NCBI RefSeq assembly: GCF_014284175.1
Contig: NZ_JACOGA010000005.1
Span: 207,452-271,451, forward strand
DNA from: Affinundibacterium flavidum
Lineage (GTDB): Bacteria > Pseudomonadota > Gammaproteobacteria > Burkholderiales > Burkholderiaceae_D
Length of the DNA stretch: 64,000 bases
Reading direction: 5' to 3'
Shown: positions 63,780 through 64,000 of the stretch, one piece after another
How positions within the stretch are numbered: the first letter of the stretch is position 1
Layout of the letters: the number at the start of each line of letters is the position of its first letter
Program-made: the position numbers and the translations under genes
The notes under the pieces: model-generated
Seen by the model: only the letters and a program-made list of their open reading frames with translations
Told to the model about the DNA's origin: nothing
Databases searched by the model: none

Positions 63780-64000
<221 letters not shown>

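Overview
The window looks like chromosome of a betaproteobacterium of the order Burkholderiales, most plausibly the Oxalobacteraceae (Undibacterium or a relative). This rests on gene repertoire, moderate GC content and overall protein style; no rRNA or other marker gene is present, so the assignment is an inference. No tRNA, rRNA, CRISPR array or prophage was found.

1-3.9 kb: an AcoR-like sigma-54 activator (cut by the window edge) is divergent from an aldehyde dehydrogenase and a DUF779 protein. A textbook -24/-12 promoter lies between them, and the dehydrogenase starts at a TTG. 3.9-20.6 kb: a long minus-strand block for scavenging nucleic acids and nucleosides. It encodes an exported adenosine deaminase, an S1/P1 nuclease, a 5'-nucleotidase lipoprotein, a TonB-dependent receptor, an IPNS-like dioxygenase, a nucleoside hydrolase, a BMP-type nucleoside ABC transporter, ribokinase and uridine kinase. 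Together these could take extracellular RNA, DNA or nucleotides down to nucleosides, import them, split them and phosphorylate the sugar. The block carries two REP-like palindromic repeats and one 266-bp MITE-like element.

21.5-29.2 kb: an MHYT-PAS hybrid histidine kinase overlaps an HD-GYP response regulator, followed by a flavin-binding protein, a stand-alone CZB protein, and an AhpD-like protein divergent from a LysR regulator. 29.6-35 kb: a small secreted protein, a second nucleoside hydrolase, a secreted protein with one haem-c motif and a PDZ-bearing HExxH peptidase. 35-43.6 kb is mixed accessory DNA: two methyltransferases, a MepA-like peptidase, a SUKH (SMI1/KNR4) protein, small membrane proteins, a frameshifted VOC gene, a ParD-like/methionine aminopeptidase pair, a prolyl-hydroxylase-like oxygenase and a SLOG protein.

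43.6-47 kb: nadV and prs, divergent from an NrtR-like regulator. An 8-bp inverted repeat overlaps a near-consensus promoter for prs-nadV. 47.2-56.5 kb (perhaps to 57.9 kb): many small, mostly unrecognised minus-strand genes separated by imperfect palindromes with RYYYAAC/GTTRRRY ends. I read this as an integron gene-cassette array without a visible integrase (a CALIN). It is interrupted by two decayed copies of the nrtR 3' end and contains two copies of one gene broken by different frameshifts. It abuts the 3' end of glmS.

58.4-64 kb: glmS, an Lrp/AsnC regulator, a Tat-exported epimerase-like protein, an MFS/nucleotide-transporter-like membrane protein and the 3' end of an IS110-family transposase running off the window.
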